Below are positions 43,813-52,654 of a stretch of 64,000 bases of DNA, piece by piece; within the stretch, counting starts at the first letter, position 1, and each line of letters starts with the position of its first letter. The notes below the pieces were generated by a model. The model was given only the letters and a program-made list of their open reading frames with translations, did not search any database and was not told the DNA's origin. A program made the position numbers and the translations under genes. The stretch covers positions 14,338 to 78,337 of the forward strand of contig JAEXLC010000223.1 of assembly GCA_023445495.1 (NCBI GenBank), given 5' to 3'. The DNA comes from Pseudomonadota bacterium (GTDB lineage: Bacteria; Pseudomonadota; Alphaproteobacteria; Sphingomonadales; Sphingomonadaceae).

Positions 43813-45408
43813 TCAGGGCGCGCTGGTGCGGAAGTTGTGCTTCACCGCGCTCAGCAGCGGATTGGTGCCGTCGGGCATATGGTCATAGTTGATCGCCCAG
43901 AGGATCGCCCCGCCCAGCCCGGTCTGGCGGACATAGAGCCCCTTGGCCGCGATCGACAGCTCGTCCTCATAGCTCAGGAACCCCGCCTGGCTTAGCCCCG
44001 AGCCCGCCGGCGAGAAGCCGCCGGGATAGCTGCGATAGCCGACCTGCGCGGTCTCATCCCAGCTATAGGTGCCCCGGTTCAGATAGCCCCAGCGCACCAG
44101 CTCGGAATAGCGCAGCGGCGTGTCCTGGACTTCGAAGATATTGTTATGCTCGGTATCCTGGCGCGGCCCGGTGATCGTCGGCCCGTAATAGATGCCGTAG
44201 AAACCGATCCCGATGCCGATCTTGCTGCGCGGAACACCGGTTTTCACATAGGCCTGCACGCTGCTCTCGATATCGCGCGGCGTGGTCCCGGTGGCGCCGT
44301 AGATCGGGCTGGAGAACCAGGAGAACCATCCCGCCTGGTTCCAGGCGCTGCCGATGCCGTAGCTCATCACATTATACTGATCGACGAGGTTGGCGATGTC
44401 CGCCTGCCACTGCTCGACCATCCCCTCGCGCGGGCCGCTCTTGGGCAGGTCGTTGATCGAGACCAGATAGCCTGGGAAGGTAATCACGAAGCGCCGGCCA
44501 TTCTGGTAGCGTGGCCGCGCATTCGCCTCGGCGCGCAGCTCGGTGATCAGCGCGATCGCCCGCCGCCGCGCTTCCTCGCCGCTGACCTTCAGCGCCGCGC
44601 TGCCCTCGAGCCGGTCCTCCCAGTCGACATCGATGCCGTCATAGTCGTGCGCGACAAGGTAATCGACGAGGTTGCGCACGAAGGTCGGCCGCACCGCGTC
44701 CGTGCTCGATCGCAGGAAGCCGTCACCATCGCCCTCGCCGCCCAGCATGAGCAGCGCCTTCTTGCCGGCATCATGCGCGCGCCTGACCAGATAGTCCTCG
44801 ACGCTGCGCACCCCGTCCGGCGAAAGCCCGGCATCGTGCGCGGTGCCGGCACCCTTGACCACCTGCCCCGCCTGCCCGCCCAGCGTGCCGCTGCCCGGCG
44901 CCACGCGCGCGAACATCAGATGGGTGAGCGCCGTCACGTCCACCTTGTCGGGCGGATAGCTCCAGTCCCAGTAATAGCCGAGATAATAGCCGGTGACCCA
45001 GGGCTTGTCGGTGACGGGGGTGGTCACGGTGATCGTCGCGGTCGCCGTTGCGTTGGGGTCCGCCGCGCTCTTCGCGACCAGATGGTAGACGCCCGGCGCT
45101 GCCGGGGCGGCATAGATCCCCGCCGCCGAGACCGTGCCGCCATTCGCTTCCTGCACCGCCCAGGTGCAATTCTGGTTGCTCGATCCGGTCACCTGGCAAC
45201 CGTAATGCCGGGTCGCCTCGGTCGGCAGCGAGAAGCTGCTCGGCGCGACCCGGACGGTCAACGCCGAGGTGGGCGACGGCGTGGGAGAAGGCGACGGGGA
45301 TGCCGTAGGCGTCGGGCTGGGCGCGGGCGATACGGTACCCCCTCCCCCGCCGCCGCTGCAGGCGGAAAGGAGGAGCATCGGAGCGAGCATGCGGAAGGGG
45401 CGGAGCAT
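43813..45408 (-). CDS. GH18 chitinase-like secreted lipoprotein
   Basis: A 531-residue glycoside hydrolase family 18 protein. The N-terminus has a lipobox (MLLLSAC) followed by a Gly stretch and a Pro/Ser/Thr linker with repeated SPTP, then a small Ig-like domain (about 60-140) and the catalytic barrel. The active-site motif YDGIDVDWED is the DxxDxDxE signature, with Glu as the acid. Further barrel landmarks are NVMSYGIGSAW and GGAILWAINYD. Likely anchored to the outer membrane and acting on chitin or peptidoglycan-like glycans. Start chosen at ATG 45408 to place the lipobox near the N-terminus; no strong Shine-Dalgarno is seen. Confidence 0.88.
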   Translation of the reverse strand: MLRPFRMLAPMLLLSACSGGGGGGTVSPAPSPTPTASPSPSPTPSPTSALTVRVAPSSFSLPTEATRHYGCQVTGSSNQNCTWAVQEANGGTVSAAGIYAAPAAPGVYHLVAKSAADPNATATATITVTTPVTDKPWVTGYYLGYYWDWSYPPDKVDVTALTHLMFARVAPGSGTLGGQAGQVVKGAGTAHDAGLSPDGVRSVEDYLVRRAHDAGKKALLMLGGEGDGDGFLRSSTDAVRPTFVRNLVDYLVAHDYDGIDVDWEDRLEGSAALKVSGEEARRRAIALITELRAEANARPRYQNGRRFVITFPGYLVSINDLPKSGPREGMVEQWQADIANLVDQYNVMSYGIGSAWNQAGWFSWFSSPIYGATGTTPRDIESSVQAYVKTGVPRSKIGIGIGFYGIYYGPTITGPRQDTEHNNIFEVQDTPLRYSELVRWGYLNRGTYSWDETAQVGYRSYPGGFSPAGSGLSQAGFLSYEDELSIAAKGLYVRQTGLGGAILWAINYDHMPDGTNPLLSAVKHNFRTSAP

Positions 45409-45551
45409 GGCGCCGACATGCCCACCGCACTGCGGACGAAACGACGCCGCCGCGATCAAATCCGGCTCGGTGGCGACGAAACAGGCCTAATCCAGGATCA
45501 ACCGTTCGCACGTGTCTTGCAGACACAACACACACTCCCCACCTGCTCTGC

Positions 45552-45875
45552 ATGGCAGGCGCACGAAGTCCTTTCCTCCGCACCGCCCTGTTCGTCACGG
45601 GGATGCTGGTGATCGCCGTTTCGCCGGTGGTCGGCATCCTGCCGGGGCCGGGCGGGGTCTTCGTCTTCGCCGCCGGCCTGGTGCTCGTCCTCCAGAACTC
45701 GGCCTGGGCGCAGAAGGTCTTCTGCCGCGCCAAGAAGCGCTGGCCGCGATTCGGCCATTACGCCGACATGGCACTGCGCAGGCGGAGCGCCCGGCGCCGG
45801 AGATTGCGCGCGCAGGAGGCGAAAATCGCCAGCGCGGAGGGGAAAGTCCTGGGTTTCGGAGACGGAACACGTTGA
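45552..45875 (+). CDS. small PGPGW-type membrane protein
   Basis: A 107-residue protein with two membrane helices around the motif GILPGPGG, which marks the small PGPGW / DUF-type transmembrane family of unknown function. The C-terminal ~35 residues are very rich in Arg and would sit in the cytoplasm. It lies just upstream of the rpmH promoter; the promoter -35 box overlaps its last codon. Confidence 0.7.
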   Translation: MAGARSPFLRTALFVTGMLVIAVSPVVGILPGPGGVFVFAAGLVLVLQNSAWAQKVFCRAKKRWPRFGHYADMALRRRSARRRRLRAQEAKIASAEGKVLGFGDGTR

Positions 45876-45901
45876 CTCGTTCCGAACGCCCCACTATGGG
45901 C
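45873..45901 (+). promoter_or_regulatory. rpmH promoter
   Basis: TTGACT (45873-45878), a 17-bp spacer and TATGGG (45896-45901), about 60 bp before the rpmH start. A good housekeeping-type promoter for the rpmH-rnpA block. Confidence 0.6.
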
Positions 45902-45962
45902 ACCCGACACGCGGCCGCCCCTGTGGTGGCCCTTTTACGTTCTAGATACTTGAGGATGAGCG

Positions 45963-46097
45963 ATGAAGCGGACCTTTCAGCCGAGCAACCTGGTGCGTGC
46001 GCGCCGGCACGGCTTCCGCAGCCGCATGGCGACCCCGGGCGGCCGCAACGTGATCCGCGCCCGCCGCGCCCGCGGCCGCAACAAGCTGTCGGCGTAA
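45963..46097 (+). CDS. rpmH: ribosomal protein bL34
   Basis: 44 residues beginning MKRTFQPSNLVRARRHGF and ending in a run of Arg with NKLSA, the complete L34 protein of the large ribosomal subunit. TTGAGGATGAGCG precedes the ATG. Followed immediately by rnpA, the near-universal order. Confidence 0.97.
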   Translation: MKRTFQPSNLVRARRHGFRSRMATPGGRNVIRARRARGRNKLSA

Positions 46098-46111
46098 TCG
46101 CCGACGGTGCG

Positions 46112-46447
46112 GTGGTGGGCCTTACCCGGCTCACCCAGCGCAAGGATTATCTCGCAGCGAATGCAGGCAAGCGGGCTCCCATGCCCGGCTTCGTCCTGAT
46201 TGTTCGCGCGCGTGACGATGCCGATCCGGTCATGCGGGTCGGCATTACCGTATCCAAGAAAGTCGGCAACGCGGTGATCCGCAACCGGATGAAGCGCCGG
46301 TTCCGGCAGCTCGCCCGCGAAGTGCTGCCCGAGGCCGGCCTTCCCGGCGCCGATCATGTGCTGATCGGCAGGCATAGCGGCATCGAACGCCCGTTCGACG
46401 ACCTGAAGGCCGAGCTGGTCAAGGCGCTGGGCAAGGTGAAGCGGTGA
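46112..46447 (+). CDS. rnpA: ribonuclease P protein component
   Basis: About 111 residues. RnpA assists the RNase P RNA in tRNA 5' maturation. The signature RNRMKRRFRQLAREV is intact, preceded by GITVSKKVGNAV. No ATG exists near the N-terminus. GTG at 46112, or the adjacent GTG at 46115, gives the usual start before LTRLTQRKDY, 14 bp after the rpmH stop. The start is uncertain because no clear ribosome site is present and the frame stays open through rpmH. Confidence 0.93.
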   Translation: MVGLTRLTQRKDYLAANAGKRAPMPGFVLIVRARDDADPVMRVGITVSKKVGNAVIRNRMKRRFRQLAREVLPEAGLPGADHVLIGRHSGIERPFDDLKAELVKALGKVKR

Positions 46448-46461
46448 ATACCCCGTCCTTC

Positions 46462-46566
46462 GTCATGCTGAACTTGTCTCAGCATCCAACGCGCGACACG
46501 GGAATCGGCAGAGCCTCCTGTCTTTCGTTCGCGGCACGTTGGACCCTGAAGCAAGTTCAGGGTGAC
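46462..46566. repeat. REP-like double-hairpin element, family A copy 3
   Basis: Same orientation as copy 1: ATGCTGAA hairpin first, CCCTGAA hairpin second, with a longer (47 bp) unrelated middle. Each copy has small base changes (CTTGTCTCAG here against CTTGTTTCAG). It sits between rnpA and yidD. Confidence 0.85.
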
Positions 46567-46586
46567 GGGTGTGGGAGCCGCGACGC

Positions 46587-46799
46587 ATGATGGCGAAGCT
46601 CCTCATCCTGCTCGCCCGCGCCTGGCAGATTGGCCCCTCGGCGGTGCTTCCGCCAAGCTGCCGCTACCAACCCAGCTGTTCGGCCTATGCAATCGAGGCA
46701 CTTCGCCGCTATGGGGCAATGAAAGGCAGCTGGCTCGCCATCCGGCGGATCGCCCGCTGCCATCCCTGGGGCGGGCACGGCTACGATCCGGTGCCATAA
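46587..46799 (+). CDS. yidD: membrane protein insertion efficiency factor YidD
   Basis: 70 residues, small amphipathic protein that assists YidC-dependent insertion. The conserved core PPSCRYQPSCSAYA, with the paired cysteines, and CHPWGGHGYDPVP at the C-terminus are diagnostic. Two ATGs are adjacent (46587, 46590); GGGAG lies upstream. Followed by yidC. Confidence 0.95.
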   Translation: MMAKLLILLARAWQIGPSAVLPPSCRYQPSCSAYAIEALRRYGAMKGSWLAIRRIARCHPWGGHGYDPVP

Positions 46800-46821
46800 A
46801 GTTTTTCCGAGGAAGTCGTTC

Positions 46822-48525
46822 GTGAAGGATGATCAGAAGAATTTCCTGCTGTTCGCGGTGATCGCGGGGCTGCTGCTGTTCGCATGGCCCTACGCCATGC
46901 ACTGGTTCTTCCCGCAGCAGCCGGCCGCCACCCAGATGGTGAACGGCAAGCAGGTGCCCAAGGCGCTGCCGACGGCGGATGCCCCGGCCGCGCTGCGCGA
47001 CCGTGCGATCGTGCTGGCCGAGAGCCCGCGCGTCGCGATCGAGACGCCGTCGCTCAAGGGCTCGATCAACCTCAAGGGCGCGCGAATCGACGATCTCGTG
47101 CTCGTGAAATATGACGAGACGACCGCGAAGAACTCGCCGCCGATCCACCTGCTCTCGCCCAACGGCACGCAGGGCGCCTATTTCGCCGAGTTCGGCTGGG
47201 CGGGCGCCGGCGTGCAGGCGCCGACCGCAAGCACGGTGTGGCAGGCAAGCGGCACCAAGCTGACGCCGACCACCCCGGTCACGCTGACCAGCAAGTCCGC
47301 CACCGGCCAGATTTTCCGCATCGAGCTGTCGGTCGACCAGGACTATATGTTCTCGATCCGCCAGACGGTCGCGAACCTTGGCCAGGCGCCGGTCGCGGTC
47401 ACGCCCTACGCGTCGGTCTCGCGTGCGGAGCGCTCGAAGGACGCCGGCCAGTGGGCCGCACGCGTCGGCCCGATCGCCGCAACCGCCGACGAAGCCCATT
47501 ATCTTGGCTGGGGCGACGTCGAGAAGGCGCCGCTTACCTACAAGAGCAGCGGCGGCTGGGCCGGCTTCACCGATCATTACTGGCTGACCACGCTGATCCC
47601 CGATCAGCGCGTGCCCGTCACGCTCGGCCAGCGCCAGAACCCGAGCAAGGCCTATCAGGCCGATTATCAGCTCGATCAGCCGCTCAACATCGCGCCGGGC
47701 AAGCAGACCACCTATTCGAGCCGCTTCTTCGCCGGCGCGAAGGAAGTGAAGCTGCTTGATTCCTATCAGGACAAGCTGGCGATCAAGCGCTTCAGCTATG
47801 CGATCGACTGGGGCTGGTTCGGCGTGATCGAGCAGCCGATCTTCTACTATCTCGATTTCCTGTTCCGCCTGGTCGGCAATTTCGGCGTGGCGATCATCCT
47901 GCTGACGATCACCATCCGCGGCCTGCTGTTCCCGATCGCGCACAAGCAGTTCGAATCGATGGCGCGCATGCGCGTGATCCAGCCGAAGATGAAGGCGCTG
48001 CAGGAGCGCTACAAGGACGACAAGCAGCGCCAGCAGCAGGAGATCATGAAGCTGTACAGGGAGGAGAAGGTAAACCCGCTCGCGGGCTGCCTGCCGATCC
48101 TGCTCCAGATCCCGATCATGTTCGCGCTGTACAAGGTGCTGCTGCTGACGATCGAAATGCGCCACCAGCCCTTCGTCTTCTGGATCAAGGACCTTTCGGC
48201 GCCCGATCCCGCGACGATCCTCAACCTGTTCGGCTATCTCCACTTCACCCCGCCGTCCTTCCTGGCGATCGGCGTGATCCCGGTGCTGCTGGGCGTGTCG
48301 ATGTACTTCCAGATGAAGTTCAACCCGGCGCCGATGGACGAGGTCCAGAAGCAGGTGTTCGCGATCATGCCGTGGATGCTGATGTTCCTGATGGCGCCGT
48401 TCGCGGTCGGCCTGCAGGTCTACTGGATCACCTCGAACGTGATCACGATCCTGCAGCAGCAGTGGCTCTACTCGCGCCACCCGGTGCTGAAGCAGTCGAT
48501 GAAGAAGGAAGCACCCGCCAAGTGA
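46822..48525 (+). CDS. yidC: membrane protein insertase YidC
   Basis: 567-residue Oxa1/YidC insertase. An N-terminal membrane anchor (FAVIAGLLLFAWPYAMHWF) precedes a large periplasmic domain (about 60-345) and five C-terminal helices, with the cytoplasmic hairpin MKALQERYKDDKQRQQQE. The GRSNVGKS-type GTPase gene follows with a 4-bp overlap. Confidence 0.97.
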   Translation: MKDDQKNFLLFAVIAGLLLFAWPYAMHWFFPQQPAATQMVNGKQVPKALPTADAPAALRDRAIVLAESPRVAIETPSLKGSINLKGARIDDLVLVKYDETTAKNSPPIHLLSPNGTQGAYFAEFGWAGAGVQAPTASTVWQASGTKLTPTTPVTLTSKSATGQIFRIELSVDQDYMFSIRQTVANLGQAPVAVTPYASVSRAERSKDAGQWAARVGPIAATADEAHYLGWGDVEKAPLTYKSSGGWAGFTDHYWLTTLIPDQRVPVTLGQRQNPSKAYQADYQLDQPLNIAPGKQTTYSSRFFAGAKEVKLLDSYQDKLAIKRFSYAIDWGWFGVIEQPIFYYLDFLFRLVGNFGVAIILLTITIRGLLFPIAHKQFESMARMRVIQPKMKALQERYKDDKQRQQQEIMKLYREEKVNPLAGCLPILLQIPIMFALYKVLLLTIEMRHQPFVFWIKDLSAPDPATILNLFGYLHFTPPSFLAIGVIPVLLGVSMYFQMKFNPAPMDEVQKQVFAIMPWMLMFLMAPFAVGLQVYWITSNVITILQQQWLYSRHPVLKQSMKKEAPAK

Positions 48526-49160
48526 GCGCGTTCGACGACGACATGATCGAGGCTGCGCGAAAGACCTTCGCCGGCCCGATCACGTTCCTCAAATCGGCCC
48601 CCAAGCTCGAGCACCTCCCCAATCCGGTGGTGCCCGAGGTGGCGTTCGCCGGCCGGTCGAACGTGGGCAAGTCGTCGCTGATCAACGCGCTGACCAACCG
48701 CAACAGCCTTGCGCGCACCTCGAACACTCCGGGGCGCACGCAGGAGCTGAACTTCTTCGACGTGGGCGAGCCGCTGAAATTCCGGCTGGTCGACATGCCC
48801 GGCTATGGCTTCGCCAAGGCGCCCAAGGACATGGTCCGCCAGTGGCGCTACCTGGTGAACGACTTCCTGCGCGGGCGCGACGTGCTCAAGCGCGCGCTGG
48901 TGCTGATCGACGCGCGTCACGGCATCAAGGACGTCGACAACGACATCCTCGACATGCTCGACACGGCGGCGGTGAGTTACCGCATCGTCCTGACCAAGGC
49001 GGACAAGATCAAGGCGACCGAGCTCGCCGACGTCTTCGCCCGCACCGAGGCGGAGGCCCGCAAGCGCCCCGCCGCGCATCCGGACATCATCGCGACCTCG
49101 TCCGAAAAGGGCATGGGCATCCCCGAACTGCGCGCGGCGGTGCTGGAAGCGATCGGTTGA
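48522..49160 (+). CDS. engB: ribosome biogenesis GTPase EngB (YsxC/YihA)
   Basis: 212 residues. G1 AGRSNVGKSSL, G3 DMPGYG and G4 TKADK are all present, in the order of the EngB/TrmE-Era-EngA family. GTPase for 50S assembly. The GTG at 48522 overlaps the yidC stop (GTGA). In many alphaproteobacteria argB comes next; here it is replaced by a GGCT-like gene. Confidence 0.96.
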   Translation: MSAFDDDMIEAARKTFAGPITFLKSAPKLEHLPNPVVPEVAFAGRSNVGKSSLINALTNRNSLARTSNTPGRTQELNFFDVGEPLKFRLVDMPGYGFAKAPKDMVRQWRYLVNDFLRGRDVLKRALVLIDARHGIKDVDNDILDMLDTAAVSYRIVLTKADKIKATELADVFARTEAEARKRPAAHPDIIATSSEKGMGIPELRAAVLEAIG

Positions 49161-49173
49161 GCCGGGGCGCCAG

Positions 49174-49512
49174 ATGACCGACGGCGCCCTGCTCTTCTCC
49201 TATGGCACGCTGCAGCTGGAGAGCGTGCAGCTCAGCCAGTTCGGCCGACTGCTCGAGGGCAGCGACGATGTGCTCCAAGGCTACAAGCAGATCGAGATCA
49301 CCATCCGCGATCCCGATGTGCTGGAAGCCAGCGGCATCGAAGTCCACCTCGCACTCGTCCCCGATGCCGAAGCGCCGCCGATCCCCGGCAAGGTCTTCCG
49401 CCTGACGCCGGCAGAGCTGGCCGCGGCGGACGTCTATGAGAGCGAGAACTATGTCCGCGTCGAGGCACCGCTCGCCAGCGGCACCACTGCCTGGGTCTAT
49501 GTGAAGGCCTGA
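49174..49512 (+). CDS. gamma-glutamylcyclotransferase-like (AIG2) protein
   Basis: 112 residues with the N-terminal SYGTLQLESVQ signature and a C-terminal YESENYVRVEAPL, the pattern of the AIG2/GGCT fold. Members cyclise gamma-glutamyl amines or hydrolyse related bonds, but the substrate of this protein is not shown. Thirteen bases after engB, so probably the last gene of that operon. Confidence 0.82.
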   Translation: MTDGALLFSYGTLQLESVQLSQFGRLLEGSDDVLQGYKQIEITIRDPDVLEASGIEVHLALVPDAEAPPIPGKVFRLTPAELAAADVYESENYVRVEAPLASGTTAWVYVKA

Positions 49513-49793
49513 GCGGCCTCGCTTGCAATGTAGGATTTCGCATGCTGGTCTCGCACGGCCGGGCTTGCACCGGCCGCTTCTTGAGGCTGTTAGGAAAATA
49601 GGATCACGCGCTCGCAACATTGTTGCGAGATGCGGCGCGCTTGCGGGAACTGTGTCAACTTCAGGTGCCGCAAAACCCGCTCTTGGCCTGTACTTTTGTG
49701 TACTTTCGCGAGTCGCCGGACCTCGGGTGTAGGACGCCTTTTGACCTCGCCCGCCAACCGCGCCACACTCCCCGCAATCGGAGGGGATCGCCA
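49513..49793. other. intergenic region before the HGSNAT-like gene
   Basis: 281 bp without a supported gene, less GC-rich than its surroundings. It contains a perfect 9-bp inverted repeat with one central base at 49611-49629 and a tandem TGTACTTT around 49690. No convincing -35/-10 pair was placed. Confidence 0.4.
49611..49629. promoter_or_regulatory. perfect inverted repeat, candidate operator
   Basis: CTCGCAACATTGTTGCGAG is a perfect palindrome of 9-bp arms around one T. Arm length and symmetry suit a dimeric regulator, but none is encoded next to it. It lies about 165 bp before the acyltransferase start. A small hairpin RNA is a less likely alternative. Confidence 0.4.
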
Positions 49794-50927
49794 ATGAACG
49801 ACGCGCCCAGCGCACCCGCACGGCTCGGCGGGCTCGATCTGTTTCGCGGGCTGACCGTGGCCTGCATGGTCATCGTCAACACGCCAGGCAGCTGGGACCA
49901 TGTCTGGTGGCCGCTCGATCATGCCGAGTGGCATGGCTTCACCCCGACCGACCTCGTCTTTCCCGCCTTTCTCTGCGCGATGGGCGTGGCGCTTGGCCTC
50001 TCCTTCCCGCGCAAGGTCGATGGCACGCTGTGGAGCCGGATCGCCCGCCGCACCTTGCTGCTGATCCTGATCGGCTGGGCCTGGCAGATGCTCGCACGGC
50101 CGGGCCTGGCCGACTTCCGAGTGTTCGGCGTGCTGCCTCGGCTCGGCCTTTGCTACGGCCTTGCCGCCGCGCTCGCGATCCTGACCGCCCGGCGCGGCGC
50201 GGATGGCCGGGCACGGCTCAGTGCCCCGGCGCTGGGCATCGCCAGCCTCGTACTGCTGATCGGCTATTGGGCGCTGCTGAACTTCGTCGCTGCACCGGGC
50301 TATGCGGCCGGCGATCTCAGCCCCGCAGGCAATCTGGCGGGCTATATCGACCGGATCGCAGTGACCACGCATCACATGTACCGCTTCGGCGCCGATGCGG
50401 CGGGCAACATCGTCTATGATCCGGAAGGGCTGCTCTCCACCCTCCCCGCGCTGGTCAATGTCCTGCTCGGCATGCTGGCGGCCCTGTTGTGGAAGGCCGC
50501 GCCCGAACGCGCCACGCTGCGGATCCTGCTCGCCGGCATCGCGCTCGCCGCGCTGGGCTATGCCCTGTCCTTCGACTTCCCGCTCAACAAGAAGCTGTGG
50601 ACCAGCAGCTTCGCGCTGCTCACCTCGGGCCTGTCGGGCATGATCTTCGCCGCCTGCATCACAGCCGCCCGCAGCGCCGCGGTCCGCACGGTGCTGTGGC
50701 CACTCGACGTGCTCGGGATGAACGCGATCCTCGGCTATCTCCTGTCGCTGCTGCTGTCGCTGGCCGCGATGCGCTCGGGCTTCCAGGCCTGGGCCTGGGA
50801 AGGGCTTGCGGGACTGCTGCCCGGCCACCTGCTCCTCGCATCGTTCCTCTTCGCGCTGGGAATGCTGCTGCTGGTGCTGGCCCTGCTGATCCCGCTCCAC
50901 CGCCGCGGCATCCATCTGCGACTGTAA
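49794..50927 (+). CDS. HGSNAT/DUF5009-type membrane acyltransferase
   Basis: A 377-residue polytopic protein (about ten helices) of the heparan-alpha-glucosaminide N-acetyltransferase / DUF5009 family. Hallmarks are RLGGLDLFRGLTVACM, TPTDLVFPAFLCAMG and a central periplasmic loop with HHMYRFGADAAG. GGAGGGG precedes the ATG. Family members move an acyl group across the membrane onto an amino sugar; the natural acceptor here is unknown, perhaps peptidoglycan fragments or chitin products from GH18 activity. Confidence 0.85.
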   Translation: MNDAPSAPARLGGLDLFRGLTVACMVIVNTPGSWDHVWWPLDHAEWHGFTPTDLVFPAFLCAMGVALGLSFPRKVDGTLWSRIARRTLLLILIGWAWQMLARPGLADFRVFGVLPRLGLCYGLAAALAILTARRGADGRARLSAPALGIASLVLLIGYWALLNFVAAPGYAAGDLSPAGNLAGYIDRIAVTTHHMYRFGADAAGNIVYDPEGLLSTLPALVNVLLGMLAALLWKAAPERATLRILLAGIALAALGYALSFDFPLNKKLWTSSFALLTSGLSGMIFAACITAARSAAVRTVLWPLDVLGMNAILGYLLSLLLSLAAMRSGFQAWAWEGLAGLLPGHLLLASFLFALGMLLLVLALLIPLHRRGIHLRL

Positions 50928-50964
50928 ACGCGATGGTAACCATGTCCGGCTATTGGCTGGCCGG

Positions 50965-52557
50965 ATGGGAGAGCTGAACGGAAACGCGCTCAAAGGCGCG
51001 GTCTGGGATAAATGGGCGGCGCTACCGCCTGCCCTGATGCGCGCCCACAGCATCGCCATCCAGCGCGGCTATCCGGTTTCCTTCGTCGCCAGCGTCTTCG
51101 TCAGCATCATGCTGGCCGTGATGATCCACGCCAATGGTTATATGGCCTGGCACATCTCCGCGCTGGCGCTCCATCTTGCAATCAATGTCGCCGTGCTGGT
51201 CCGCTGGCGCGACGGCAAGCGCAGCGACTGGCGGGTGGACGATCCGGCCGCGACGCTCCGCGCCACGGTGATCGAAGCAGCATCGGTCTCGCTCGGCTGG
51301 TTCCTGTTCCTCGCCACGATCGGCCTCGGCGCGACCAGCCAGGAGCTGATCGTCACGACCACTGCGCTCGCGGGCGTCGTCGCAATCGGCGCGCTGCGCT
51401 ATGCCCCGCTCCCGCCCGCCAGCCTCGCCTGGCTGGGCATCGCCGTGGTGATCTGCGCGCTCTACGCGATCTTCGCCAATATCCCGGCGGGTGTATTCGT
51501 CTTCCTGGCGGTGTTCGTCGCCCTGCTCGCCCGCACCGTGATCGGCCAGGCCGCCCTGGTCAGCGAGCAATTCGCCCAGGGCGAGGCGCTGGCCCGCGCC
51601 GCCAGCGAACGCGACCTGCTCCGCGTCGCCGCGCAGCGCGAGGAGCTGCAACAGGTCGCCGCCGCAGCCGAAACCCGCCACCGCGCCCAGGTCGATGCCG
51701 AGCGCGACCGCCGGGCCGAGATCGCCCGCATCGCCGACCGCTTCGAAAGCCAGTTCATCGCGGCAATCAGCGAACTCGCAGCCGCAGCCGAACAGACCCG
51801 TGTCTCGGCCGAAGGGCTGGTCGGTACCACCATAACGACCCGCGACGAGATCCGCGGGGTCGCCGGCCGCGCGGTCCGCGCCGACACCGGCGCCGCCACC
51901 TTGTTCGAGGAATCGGCCAATCTCAGCCGCACGCTGGCCACCGTGGAGGAGAGCATCGCGGCGCAGAGTGAGACAACCGCCCATCTCCACACCCTGTCCC
52001 GATCCGCCGATGCGCGTTTCGGCACGCTGGTCGAGCACAGCGCCAGCGTGGGCAGCATCGCCGACATGATCGCCGAGATCGCCGCGCGCACCAACCTGCT
52101 CGCGCTCAACGCCAGCATCGAGGCGGCGCGCGCCGGCGAAGCAGGCCGCGGCTTTGCCATCGTCGCGCAGGAAGTGAAGAGCCTCGCCGCCCAGACCGCC
52201 ACCGCTACCGGCGACATTCGCGCCCAGCTCGAACGGATGACCGGCGCGGTCCACGCCACGACTTCGATCGTCGGCGAGATGCGCGAGAGCTTCGATCGGA
52301 TCGGCGAGGTCGGCGATGCGGTCGGCCAGGCGATCGCCAATCAGGGCGATGTGATCCGCTCGATCCAGAGCTATGCCGGCACCGCCGCCGCGCTCACCGC
52401 CGATCTCCAGGCCGGCGCCGCCAGCGCGGAGGCCGCCACCGACGCCGCGGCGCGTACCACGGCGGAGATGGATGCGGCCACCGACGAGCTGGTCGGCCAG
52501 GCCCGCCGCCTGCTCGGCGAGATGCGCAGCTTCCTCGAGACGCTGCGCGCCGCCTGA
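50965..52557 (+). CDS. membrane-bound methyl-accepting chemotaxis protein
   Basis: 530 residues. The N-terminal ~200 residues contain about six hydrophobic segments with short loops instead of the usual two helices and a periplasmic domain, so it probably senses the membrane or energy state. After a coiled coil come the signalling hairpin IAARTNLLALNASIEAA and GRGFAIVAQEVKSLAAQ. ATG 50965 (MGELNGN) is preferred over a TTG four codons upstream. No other chemotaxis gene is near. Confidence 0.9.
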   Translation: MGELNGNALKGAVWDKWAALPPALMRAHSIAIQRGYPVSFVASVFVSIMLAVMIHANGYMAWHISALALHLAINVAVLVRWRDGKRSDWRVDDPAATLRATVIEAASVSLGWFLFLATIGLGATSQELIVTTTALAGVVAIGALRYAPLPPASLAWLGIAVVICALYAIFANIPAGVFVFLAVFVALLARTVIGQAALVSEQFAQGEALARAASERDLLRVAAQREELQQVAAAAETRHRAQVDAERDRRAEIARIADRFESQFIAAISELAAAAEQTRVSAEGLVGTTITTRDEIRGVAGRAVRADTGAATLFEESANLSRTLATVEESIAAQSETTAHLHTLSRSADARFGTLVEHSASVGSIADMIAEIAARTNLLALNASIEAARAGEAGRGFAIVAQEVKSLAAQTATATGDIRAQLERMTGAVHATTSIVGEMRESFDRIGEVGDAVGQAIANQGDVIRSIQSYAGTAAALTADLQAGAASAEAATDAAARTTAEMDAATDELVGQARRLLGEMRSFLETLRAA

Positions 52558-52562
52558 CGTCC

Positions 52563-52643
52563 GTCATCCCGGCCTTGAGCCGGGATCCCGCTTCTTCTTC
52601 CGTGCGCAAAGGCAGCGGGACCCCGGCTCAAGGCCGGGGTGAC
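52563..52643. repeat. palindromic repeat (family B) between convergent genes
   Basis: Left hairpin around 52563-52592 (GTCATCCCGGCCTTGAGC, CGGGATCCCGC) mirrors the right one at 52613-52643 (GCGGGACCCCGGCTCAAGG, CCGGGGTGAC). Different sequence from family A but the same two-hairpin layout with GTCAT...GTGAC ends. Occupies the whole space between the chemoreceptor and MFS gene ends and could act as a shared terminator. Confidence 0.8.
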
Positions 52644-52654
52644 GAGAGAATATC

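Noticed and set aside
45963..48525. rpmH-rnpA-yidC block as a sign of the replication origin
   Set aside because: No dnaA, DnaA-box cluster or gyrB/recF nearby; in many alphaproteobacteria this block is not at oriC.
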